64,000 bases of DNA from RPRB01 sp035543115 (GTDB lineage: Bacteria > Myxococcota > Myxococcia > Myxococcales > Myxococcaceae). Position 1 is the stretch's first letter. Every line of letters starts with the position of its first letter. The position numbers were made by a program, and so were the translations under genes. The notes under the pieces were generated by a model. It searched no databases. It was not told where the DNA came from and saw only the letters and a list, made by a program, of their open reading frames with translations. Below, in pieces: positions 25,654 to 33,235 of the stretch. The stretch covers positions 22,258 through 86,257 of the forward strand of contig DATKKF010000021.1 in the NCBI GenBank assembly GCA_035543115.1, read 5' to 3'.

Positions 25654-26115
25654 ATGGCGATCGGTCGCGTTCCGGGCACGGCGGAGGACGAATCCGAGGA
25701 GGCCGTCTTCTCGGAGATCAACATCACCCCGCTCACCGACATCTTCCTGGTGCTGCTCATCATCTTCATGGTGACCAGCTCGGTCATCGTGAACCAGGGG
25801 GCGGGCGCGGCGAAGGCGGGGCTCAAGGTGAACCTCCCCAAGGGGAGCGCGGCGGACGTGATGCCCGCCTCGACCGACCTCTCGGTGGCGGTGCTGCAGG
25901 ATGGCCGGATCGTTCTCTCGGGCAACGTGGTCAGCACCGACGAGCTGAAGAAGGCGCTCGACGAGGCCCGCAAGAAGAACCCCAACACGCTGGTGGTCAT
26001 CCAGGCCGACGAGGGCGTCCCCCACGGCCGGGTGGTCGAGGTGATGGAACTGGCCAAGGGCGCCGGCCTCGGTCAGCTCGCCATCGGGGTCCGCGAGGCG
26101 CCAGGGAACAAGTAG
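25654..26115 (+). CDS. exbD: ExbD/TolR biopolymer transport protein
   Basis: A 153-residue protein: cytoplasmic N-terminus, one membrane helix at about 26-47 containing the conserved Asp (INITPLTDIFLVLLIIFMVTSSV) that carries protons, then a periplasmic TolR/ExbD domain ending VVEVMELAKGAGLGQLAIGV. It partners the ExbB protein encoded just upstream. GGCGG lies immediately before the ATG. The TonB-like protein at 6.2 kb could be a client, but no receptor gene is in view. Confidence 0.9.
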   Translation: MAIGRVPGTAEDESEEAVFSEINITPLTDIFLVLLIIFMVTSSVIVNQGAGAAKAGLKVNLPKGSAADVMPASTDLSVAVLQDGRIVLSGNVVSTDELKKALDEARKKNPNTLVVIQADEGVPHGRVVEVMELAKGAGLGQLAIGVREAPGNK

Positions 26116-26166
26116 TCGTGCAGTGGGAGGCCGTGGACTCCTCGCAGAGGACGGAGGGTTCGAGCC

Positions 26167-26852
26167 GTGGGCGAGACGAGTGCGACACGCGGTAGCCTCA
26201 ACCGTCTGAGGGACGGGTGGGCGGCTGGCGGGGTCACGCTCGGCGCCATCGTGACCACCCGTCCATCCCGGCGGTGCAGACCATGGCCCAATCGGGTCTC
26301 GACTGGATCATCGTCGACATGGAGCACGGCGCGATCGACCTGGGAGCCGCACACGCGTTGATCGCCGCGACGAGCGGCACCCCGCTCGTTCCGCTGGTCC
26401 GGGTCCCTGCGGGTGCGGCGTGGCACGCGAAGGCGCCGCTGGACTTCGGCGCGATGGGGATCTGTTTCCCGATGACGACCCGGCGTTCGGACGCCGAGGC
26501 AGCGGTCCGGGCCGTGCGCTATCCCCCGATTGGCGACGGGCTCTGGGGACCCTTCTACGCCCCACCGCGCTGGAACCTCTCGATGCGCGAGCACCTTGAC
26601 CGCGCCGATCAGGCCGTTCTGGCCATCGGGACCATCGAGCACGTGGACGCGCTGACCCAGCGGTGCGGGACGCGATCCAGCGCTTCGAGACCGCCATCCT
26701 GCGAAGTCCGGTCGTGCTCGGGGGCCCGGCCACGAGCGTCGACTAAGGCCACCGAGATGATCGCCCGGGGGTACCAGGCGTTGGTCATCGGCTTCGATTG
26801 GTCGCTGCTCCAGCGCGGGATCGCATCGATGATGGACGCGATTCGGCGCTGA
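26167..26852 (+). pseudogene. HpcH/HpaI-family aldolase, broken by three frame changes and an internal deletion
   Basis: Translation matches the HpcH/HpaI aldolase family only when frames are pieced together. GTG 26167 (GGAGG upstream) gives RDGWAAGGVTLGAIVTT. The frame then shifts near 26262 to give SIPAVQTMAQSGLDWIIVDMEHGAID through TIEHVDAL. Near 26655 it shifts again to DPAVRDAIQRFETAILRSP up to TAA 26744. It then returns for KATEMIARGYQALVIGFDWSLLQRGIASM. At the second break about 30 residues usually present, including the metal-binding GPxDL segment, are missing. Intact members cleave 2-oxo-3-hydroxy acids with a divalent metal. Loss of the metal site argues that this is a decayed gene rather than sequencing error alone. 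Confidence 0.85.
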
Positions 26853-26878
26853 CTCCGGCGCGAGCGTCGAGGATCCCG

Positions 26879-28720
26879 CTAGACCGTGCCGAGCGCCGCG
26901 TCGGGGATGTCCAGTGGCGAGGCGTCCTCGGTCGCCAGCGAGCGCGCCGCCGCCTCGACCTGAGGCAGGACGCTCCGGGCGAACCACAGGGCCGACTGGA
27001 TCTTCCCCGCGTAGAACGCCTTCTCTTGCTCGGAGAGGCTCCCGGCGGCGAGCGCCTTCTGCGCCACCGCGGCCGCATCCAGCAGCATCCAGCCCACCGC
27101 CTCCTGCGACATCATGGTCAGGAAGCGGTTCGCCGACAGGCCGATGAGCCCGAGCCCACCGGACTGGCTCCAGCCGAGCAGGGTCATCGCGCTCGACATC
27201 AGGGCCTCCTGCCCCGCGGCGAGCAGCTCCACCGCCTTACCCAGCGTCGCGTCGCCCTTGTGCGCCTCGACGAAGGCCGCCACGTCCTGCAGGAACGCCT
27301 GGAAGTTCGCCCCGCCCGCCTGACCCATCTTCCGGCCCACCAGGTCCATCGCCTGGATGTGATTGGTGCCCTCGTAGATGCTGTAGATCTTCGCGTCCCG
27401 CGCGTACTGCTCCACCGGGTAATCCTTGAGGTACCCGGCGCCGCCGTACACCTGGATCGCCACGCCCGCGAGCCGGAACGCCTCGTCCGAGGCGAACGAC
27501 TTCACCAGCGGGGTCAGGAGGTCCACCTGGCCCTTGTGGTAGCTGGCCTTCTCGTCGTCCTTGCCCGCCAGCGCCCGCACCTGGTCCCCGTGCCACGCCA
27601 GCTTGACGATCAGCGCGCGGATCCCCTCGGTGTGTGACTTGAGGTCGAGCAGCATCCGGCGCACGTCCGGGTGCTCGATGATTGGCACCCGTGGCACCGT
27701 GGGGTCCTTCCAGTGGGTGTAGTGCGGCCCCTGCTTCCGGTCGCGCGCGTAGTCCACCGCGTTCTGGTAGGCGGCCGCCGCCGTCGCCAGGCCCTGGATG
27801 CCCACCGCGATGCGCGCCCCGTTCATCATCCGGAACATCTGGGACATCCCCAGGTTCTCCACCGTGCCGACCAGCTCGCCCTCGCAGCGGTCGTTCTCGC
27901 CGAAGTTGAGCACCGCCGTCGCCGAACCGTTGATGCCCATCTTGTGCTCGATGGAGCCGACGGTGACGTCGTTGCTCTCTCCCACCTTTTCGGCGGCGTC
28001 GATGCGCTTCTTCGGCACGATGAACAGCGACAGCCCCTTGGTGCCCGGGGGCGCGCCGTCCACCCGCGCCAGGACCAGATGGACGATGTTCTCGGTCAGG
28101 TCGTGGTCTCCGCCGGAGATGAAGACCTTGGTCCCCTTGATGCCGTACTTGCCGTTCCCGAGCCGCTTCGCGGTGGTCTTCGCCGAGCCCACGTCGCTGC
28201 CGGCATGCGGCTCGGTGAGGCACATCGTCCCGCCCCAGGTGCCGTCGAGCATCCTCTCGGCGTAGCGCTTGGTCTGTTCCGGCGTGCCGCACTCGACGAT
28301 GGTCTCCGCCGCGCCGAAGGCCAGCCCGGGGTACATGTTGAAGGCGGGGTTGGCCCCGGAGAGCAGCTCCTCCACCAGCACCACCAGCGCCGACGGCGCG
28401 CCCTGCCCGCCGTGGTCCACGGCGACGCCCAGCGACTTGAAGCCGTTCTCGTAGAGCTGCTTCCAGGCCTCGCGGAAGCCCTTCGGCGTCCGGACCTGAC
28501 CGTCCTCGATGCGGCAACCTTCCCGGTCACCGGCGGCGTTGAGGGGCCCGAGCACCTCGCGGGCGAAGCGGTACGCCGCATCGATCACCGCCTTCGCCTC
28601 GTCCTCGCCCCAGGCCTCGTAGGGGGCCCTTCCCAGCAGCTCCCCGAGCTTGAACTGCTCGAGCAGGACGAAGGAGAGCTCCCGGGTGTCCGCCTTGTAC
28701 CAGTTCAGTCCAGCTGCCAT
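26879..28720 (-). CDS. acyl-CoA dehydrogenase (long, with C-terminal extension)
   Basis: A 613-residue flavoenzyme that makes the 2,3 double bond in acyl-CoA during beta-oxidation. Layout: an N-terminal extension, helical domain, then MCLTEPHAGSDVGSAKTTA (FAD/substrate contact), a beta domain (IKGTKVFISGGDHDL), a C-terminal helical domain with VYGGAGYLKDYPVEQYARDAKIYSIYEGTNHIQAMDLVGRK (catalytic Glu in YEGT), and a further helical region of about 120 residues. This longer form is typical of the FadE5-like/DmdC-like subgroup. It heads a minus-strand group with two hotdog dehydratases and a dehydrogenase-like protein, consistent with acyl-CoA metabolism. Confidence 0.9.
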   Translation of the reverse strand: MAAGLNWYKADTRELSFVLLEQFKLGELLGRAPYEAWGEDEAKAVIDAAYRFAREVLGPLNAAGDREGCRIEDGQVRTPKGFREAWKQLYENGFKSLGVAVDHGGQGAPSALVVLVEELLSGANPAFNMYPGLAFGAAETIVECGTPEQTKRYAERMLDGTWGGTMCLTEPHAGSDVGSAKTTAKRLGNGKYGIKGTKVFISGGDHDLTENIVHLVLARVDGAPPGTKGLSLFIVPKKRIDAAEKVGESNDVTVGSIEHKMGINGSATAVLNFGENDRCEGELVGTVENLGMSQMFRMMNGARIAVGIQGLATAAAAYQNAVDYARDRKQGPHYTHWKDPTVPRVPIIEHPDVRRMLLDLKSHTEGIRALIVKLAWHGDQVRALAGKDDEKASYHKGQVDLLTPLVKSFASDEAFRLAGVAIQVYGGAGYLKDYPVEQYARDAKIYSIYEGTNHIQAMDLVGRKMGQAGGANFQAFLQDVAAFVEAHKGDATLGKAVELLAAGQEALMSSAMTLLGWSQSGGLGLIGLSANRFLTMMSQEAVGWMLLDAAAVAQKALAAGSLSEQEKAFYAGKIQSALWFARSVLPQVEAAARSLATEDASPLDIPDAALGTV

Positions 28721-28832
28721 CGGTCGACTCCAGAATCAACGGGACGTGGGGGAAGCATGTGTCCCGCTGATTCCCGAGTCAATCCGAAATGACGCCGCGC
28801 GTCGGCGGTGGCCTGCAGGGGGGGCGACAGCC

Positions 28833-29471
28833 CTACTTCTTGGCGGCCTTCTTCGCCTCGGGCGCCGTCCGGAGGGCGTGCGACTCCCGGGGGGTGGCCT
28901 TCTTGACCCCGGAGGCCGGCGCCGCCGCGGGCTCCTTGCGCGGCGCGGGCGGCGCAGGAGGAGCCGGAGGGAGGATGCTCTCGCGGGGCGCCGGGATGAC
29001 CAGCGGCGGCTGCCCGGAGCGCTGGCGGTTCTCGTCCTCGAGCGAGTGGAAGAGCTGGATCTGCGCCCCACCCCGGAGCACGAGCTCGCCCTTCTGGTTC
29101 TCCGCCCAGAGGTCCAGCTCGGCGTAGTACCGGCCCTCGTCGCCCCAGCGCTCGGTCACCCGGCCCTTGCAGACCACGGTGTCGCCTGGCCAGACGATCT
29201 TCGAGAACTTCACCGAGTACCGGCGCAGCTGCGCACCGCGGGCCCAGTCGGACACCAGCTGCCCGAGGAAGCCCATGATCAACATGCCGGGGGCGTAGAC
29301 GCTCGGCATGCCCAGGCTCCTGGCGTACGTCTCGTCGACGTGCACCGGGTTGAAGTCGCCCGAGGCTCCGGCGTACCGCGCCAGCTGCACCCGGTCCACG
29401 GGGGTCTTGGAGAGCGCGGGGAGCTCCTCCCCCACCCGCACCGCCTCGAAGTAGAGCTTGCGTGAAGCCAT
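28833..29471 (-). CDS. MaoC-like hotdog dehydratase subunit with lysine/alanine/proline tail
   Basis: A 212-residue protein. Residues about 1-140 are a single MaoC hotdog fold with the hydratase active-site motif YAGASGDFNPVHVDETYA (catalytic Asp and His). Residues about 150-212 are a Pro/Ala/Lys-rich tail ending KKAAKK, unusual for the family. The adjacent gene (6 bases upstream) encodes a second single hotdog protein of the FAS1-dehydratase type. The pair resembles two-subunit (HadA/HadB-like) (R)-3-hydroxyacyl dehydratases, which act as heterodimers on acyl-CoA or acyl-ACP. An acyl-CoA dehydrogenase follows downstream. The substrate is not readable. Confidence 0.8.
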   Translation of the reverse strand: MASRKLYFEAVRVGEELPALSKTPVDRVQLARYAGASGDFNPVHVDETYARSLGMPSVYAPGMLIMGFLGQLVSDWARGAQLRRYSVKFSKIVWPGDTVVCKGRVTERWGDEGRYYAELDLWAENQKGELVLRGGAQIQLFHSLEDENRQRSGQPPLVIPAPRESILPPAPPAPPAPRKEPAAAPASGVKKATPRESHALRTAPEAKKAAKK

Positions 29472-29477
29472 CGCGGT

Positions 29478-29924
29478 TCAGCTCTCCTTGCTCGCGCGCA
29501 CCACCAGCGTGCGCCGGGCCTTGAACACGAGGTTGCCTTCCTCGTCACGCCCCTCGTCCTCGATGACCGCGACGTCCATCTTCCCCGCCGGGCCGGTGCG
29601 CTCGAGCACCTCGGCCACCCGGGTGGAGACGTAGATCCGGTCGCCGGCGAAGATGGGTCGGTCGTACTCGAACGCCTGCTCGGCGTGCAGCAGGCTCTTG
29701 ATGCCCACGCCGAGGAGCTCGCGCAGGTCGGCCGCGGAGTGAAAGCTGGCCGGGAAGGTGGGCGGGGCGACGATGGTCGGATACCCCGCGGCCCGGGCGT
29801 ACTCTTCGTCGTAGTACATGGGGTTGAAGTCGCCGAGCGCCTCGGCGAACCGGCGGATCGCCCCCTTCTCGACCTCGTTCAGGGTCGGCGGAGACGAGCG
29901 GCCGATGGCGTTCTTGTCCAGCAT
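29478..29924 (-). CDS. FAS1-type (HadA-like) MaoC dehydratase subunit
   Basis: A 148-residue single hotdog protein of the MaoC N-terminal/FAS1_DH region type: RFAEALGDFNPMYYDEEYARAAGYPTIVAPPTFPASF is the signature, followed by the central helix and the strands FEYDRPIFAGDRIYVSTRVAEVLERTGPAGKM. FAS1_DH subunits lack the full His/Asp pair of the hydratase motif: here the His position is Tyr (NPMYYD against NPVHVD in its partner). It therefore probably supplies a structural or substrate-binding half to the MaoC protein encoded 6 bases downstream. Confidence 0.85.
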   Translation of the reverse strand: MLDKNAIGRSSPPTLNEVEKGAIRRFAEALGDFNPMYYDEEYARAAGYPTIVAPPTFPASFHSAADLRELLGVGIKSLLHAEQAFEYDRPIFAGDRIYVSTRVAEVLERTGPAGKMDVAVIEDEGRDEEGNLVFKARRTLVVRASKES

Positions 29925-29942
29925 GGCAGCTCCCTTGGCGGA

Positions 29943-30938
29943 TCAGCGTCCCGCCGGAAGATCGAGCACGGTGAGGAGCCCCGACTCGGCGGATGCGACG
30001 CGTGGGGCGGCGTGTACCACGAGCTGGGCGGTGGCGGAGTCCCCCGGGATGCCACCGGGGATGTCGACACGGAGCCGGGTGTTCGATTCAATGACGATCT
30101 GGTCCCCGGGGGGCTCCGCCCCCAGGGCGAGCATCAGCTCCAGCCGCACCCTCTCCTGCCCGTCCACCAGGCCGACGACGGTCTGATTCACTCCGGCCAC
30201 CCGCCCCCGGGGCACGACGAAGGCGCCTCCGGGGATGTCCTCTTGGGCGATGACCGGGGCGACCTCCTCCTCGTACTCCTCGATGTCGAGCCCGAGGCCC
30301 AGCGCGCAGAGCGCCGCCGACTCGAGCAGGCCCACGTGGCCCACCGCGCCCTCGGCCGCCAGCGCGTCGAACTCGTCCTCGGTCAGTCCGGCGCCGATCT
30401 TCCGCTGCAGCGCCTCGCGCCGTCCGCGCGCATCCACCACCCGCCGGGCGAGCACGTGGCGCACCGGCCCGAGCGTCTGACCGAGCGTGGCCGCGAGCCG
30501 GTCGAGGACGAAGCCCGGATTCACCCCCGTGCCGAGCACCGAGACGCCCGCCCGCTGGGCGGCGCGCTCCAGCCGCTCTGCGAGCTCCGGATGCCGCACC
30601 CAGGGGAACGCGAGCTCCTCGCAGGTGGAGACCACCGGGTGGCCCTCCCTCACCGCGGCGAGCAGCTGCTCGGCGACGGCGGGCAGCGACGAGCCGGTCG
30701 CATGCAGTACCACCGGCCGGCGCCCACGGCCCGCCCCGCGCCGGAGCTCCGGCGCGACCTTGATCGGGGACGGGACCCCGAGCTCGTCCAGTCGCTTGCC
30801 CACGATGCTGCGATGCGTGTCCACGGCGGCGACAAGAGTCACCTCCTCCGACTGCAAGGAGGCGCGCGCGATCTCCCGCCCGATGGCCCCGAGCCCCATC
30901 ACCACCACGGGCACCGGACCCGAGTTCGCGCTGGTCAT
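29943..30938 (-). CDS. DapB-like NAD(P)-binding oxidoreductase
   Basis: A 331-residue protein with an N-terminal Rossmann fold VVMGLGAIGREIARASL and a domain resembling dihydrodipicolinate reductase and 2,4-diaminopentanoate dehydrogenase (VLHATGSSLPAVAEQLLAAVREGHPVVSTCEELAFPW, then VLGTGVNPGFVLDRL). Genuine DapB is shorter (about 250-270 residues) and has a different HH-x-K motif, so this is the DapB-related amino-acid dehydrogenase-like group. The substrate is unknown; it lies 18 bases upstream of the hotdog dehydratase genes and is likely co-transcribed. ATG 30938 follows the family start. Confidence 0.7.
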   Translation of the reverse strand: MTSANSGPVPVVVMGLGAIGREIARASLQSEEVTLVAAVDTHRSIVGKRLDELGVPSPIKVAPELRRGAGRGRRPVVLHATGSSLPAVAEQLLAAVREGHPVVSTCEELAFPWVRHPELAERLERAAQRAGVSVLGTGVNPGFVLDRLAATLGQTLGPVRHVLARRVVDARGRREALQRKIGAGLTEDEFDALAAEGAVGHVGLLESAALCALGLGLDIEEYEEEVAPVIAQEDIPGGAFVVPRGRVAGVNQTVVGLVDGQERVRLELMLALGAEPPGDQIVIESNTRLRVDIPGGIPGDSATAQLVVHAAPRVASAESGLLTVLDLPAGR

Positions 30939-30985
30939 ACCGACCGAATCTCCCGCCGTTTCGAGGGGTTGTGCTTTTACGCCGC

Positions 30986-33082
30986 TCAGCGGGTGAAGAC
31001 AATCCAGTCCGCCAGGGGATCGCCCTCGACCATCCCGTCCAGCGATTCCATCCCCGAGACCACGGTTCCAATGATGGTGTAACGGCCATCCAGGTGGGGC
31101 TGTGGAGAGAGGGCCACGAAGAACTGGCTCCCGCCGGTGTCCTTCCCGGCCAGGGCCATCCCCATGGTGCCGCGGAGATAGCTGCGAGGAGAGACCTCGC
31201 AGGGCAAGGTGAAGCCGGGCCCACCCTCGCCGTCCCCGCGCGGGTCGCCGCCCTGGACCACGAAGTCGGGCACCGCGCGGTGGAAGGTCAGTCCGCGGAA
31301 GAAGCCCTCCCGGGCCAGGCGGCTGAGCTGGGCCACCGTGGCCGGGGCGGCATCGAGGTCCGGGGCGATGACCACCGGCCCGTTCGCGGTCTCGATTCTC
31401 CACAGCGTGCCCGGCGGAACGGGGGCCGCCGACGGAGCCTCGGCCTTCGCCGGAAGGGCCGGAGCCCGGACCGGCGTGCCCTCCAGCGCGCTGAGCGCCC
31501 GCGCTGCCTCGTGTCGGACGTGGGCCTGCGGCGAGGTGAGCCACTGGCGGAGGACCTCCGCGCTCCCGGCGGGCTTGAGCTTCACCAGCGCGTCGGCGTA
31601 GCTCGTCACCACGTCCACCGAGGCCTTCCGCGCCAGCTCCACGACGTCCGGGCCGGCGGTCCGATCTCCCAGGGCCGCGAGGGCCTCGGCGGCCGCGGCC
31701 CGGACGATGGGGTCTGGATCCGCGAGGAGCGAACGGAGCGCCGGCGATAGCTCGGGGGACCTGGAAGCGGCGGGGATCGCCGCTGCGGCGGCGCGGACCG
31801 ACGGCGAGGGGTGACGGAGGAGCGGGAAGAGCTTCTGAAAGACGAGGGCCTCGGAGAGACGCGGGCTCCCTGCGGCGGCCTCCAGCCCGAGCCGCAGCCT
31901 CCGCACCTCGGGCACCCGCCCATGCCCACAGCGCAGCGTCTCGTCGAGCCAGCCGCGCTGCCGATCCTCGGCCGCCGCGAGCCGGCAGTCGAGCCACCCC
32001 ACCGTGGAGCGGATGGGCTCCGGCGCGGTGTCCGCCAGGGCGCGCAGCGCGGAGCGGAGCCGGGCGATGGTTCGCCGTCCCGACTCGGGGACCGGCGCCT
32101 GTCCCAGGGCCAGCAGGGGCGGGACGATCTGCCCGAGCGTCCCCGGACCGAGCGCCGGCACCCGGGACTCGAGCGCGCCGAGCGCATCGGAGGCGGCGCA
32201 GGGCCCGGGACGACAGCGACCGGCGAGCACCACCAGCCCCCGCACAGCCTCCGCCGCCACCCGGCCATCCTCGTCGCGCAGGAGCGCCTGCAGAGCGGGG
32301 ACGTCCTCCGAGAGCGGAACGTCGGCCAGACCCTTTGCCGCGATGGCGCGGACCTCGGGAGCCTCGTCGTGCAGGGCACGCAGGAGCACCGGCCGGCTTG
32401 CCGCAGTCCGGAGCTGCGCGAGGGCGTAGACACCGCTCCACCGGTGCACGGCCAGGAGCGCCCGCGCCAGCCGCTCGAGCCCGGGGCGGGCGGACTCGGG
32501 GACGGACGCCTTCGCGCGGGCGGCAACGCCCAGGGCGGTGGCGGCGTGGACCGCCACCTCCGAGCGGGGATCGCTCCCGTCCGCTGGCTGCCCGGTGGGG
32601 ACCGCGAGTCGCTGCGCCAGCCGCTCCAGCGCGGCGGGGGTCCTCACCCTGCCCAGGGCGTCGATCTCCAGCAACCGGGTGGCCGGGTCGGGCTCCCGCG
32701 CCTCGGCGTCGAGCAGCACCCCGGCGAGCAACGCGCGCGTCTCGTCAGGGACCGGCTCCCAGGCCAGCGCGAGCTCGCCGGCAGCGAAGGCCGCGCTGCC
32801 CCGGACCGCGGGCACCGGGTCCCCCAGCGCCGCGGCGACGGTGGGCGCCGTCTGAAGATCTTGCACCCGCGCGAGTGCCAGCAGCGCCCGGGCCCGAACC
32901 GTGGGGTCGGCGTGGAGTCGGGCGCGTGAGGTGAGCACCTCGCCGCGGGTGTCCCGGGCGAGCTCCAGCTCGGCGATTCGGGCTCGCTCGACCGCGGAGA
33001 AGTCGGTGGACGGCGGCCTCGCCGGCGCCGTGGCGCACCCCACCACGAGCAAGACCAGCGCCCCCCGGCGACGGACCGACAT
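30986..33082 (-). CDS. lipoprotein with HEAT repeats fused to a cyclophilin peptidyl-prolyl isomerase
   Basis: A 698-residue fusion. Residues 1-16 form a lipoprotein signal (MSVRRRGALVLLVVGC). Residues about 40-500 are HEAT/PBS-type helical repeats, many with the A-x-x-AL-x-D-P-V-R pattern. After a Pro/Ala linker, residues about 530-695 are a cyclophilin domain: FHRAVPDFVVQGGDPRGDG, GTMGMALAGKDTGGSQFFV and PHLDGRYTIIGTVVSGME. It catalyses cis-trans proline isomerisation, probably at the periplasmic face of the outer or inner membrane, with the HEAT array holding client proteins. The gene is divergent from the SNF2 helicase gene. Confidence 0.9.
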   Translation of the reverse strand: MSVRRRGALVLLVVGCATAPARPPSTDFSAVERARIAELELARDTRGEVLTSRARLHADPTVRARALLALARVQDLQTAPTVAAALGDPVPAVRGSAAFAAGELALAWEPVPDETRALLAGVLLDAEAREPDPATRLLEIDALGRVRTPAALERLAQRLAVPTGQPADGSDPRSEVAVHAATALGVAARAKASVPESARPGLERLARALLAVHRWSGVYALAQLRTAASRPVLLRALHDEAPEVRAIAAKGLADVPLSEDVPALQALLRDEDGRVAAEAVRGLVVLAGRCRPGPCAASDALGALESRVPALGPGTLGQIVPPLLALGQAPVPESGRRTIARLRSALRALADTAPEPIRSTVGWLDCRLAAAEDRQRGWLDETLRCGHGRVPEVRRLRLGLEAAAGSPRLSEALVFQKLFPLLRHPSPSVRAAAAAIPAASRSPELSPALRSLLADPDPIVRAAAAEALAALGDRTAGPDVVELARKASVDVVTSYADALVKLKPAGSAEVLRQWLTSPQAHVRHEAARALSALEGTPVRAPALPAKAEAPSAAPVPPGTLWRIETANGPVVIAPDLDAAPATVAQLSRLAREGFFRGLTFHRAVPDFVVQGGDPRGDGEGGPGFTLPCEVSPRSYLRGTMGMALAGKDTGGSQFFVALSPQPHLDGRYTIIGTVVSGMESLDGMVEGDPLADWIVFTR

Positions 33083-33235
33083 GGGACACCACGTTTGCAC
33101 GCGTCGCGGCCCCTCGTCAGCCTCCTTCCGCCGGTCGCCCGGGCGGCAGCTGACGCACCGGGGTGTGCGCCAGAGATCACCACCGGCGCTAGACTCGAGG
33201 GACAGAAACCTTCCCGTGCCCGGGGAGGTGCATGC

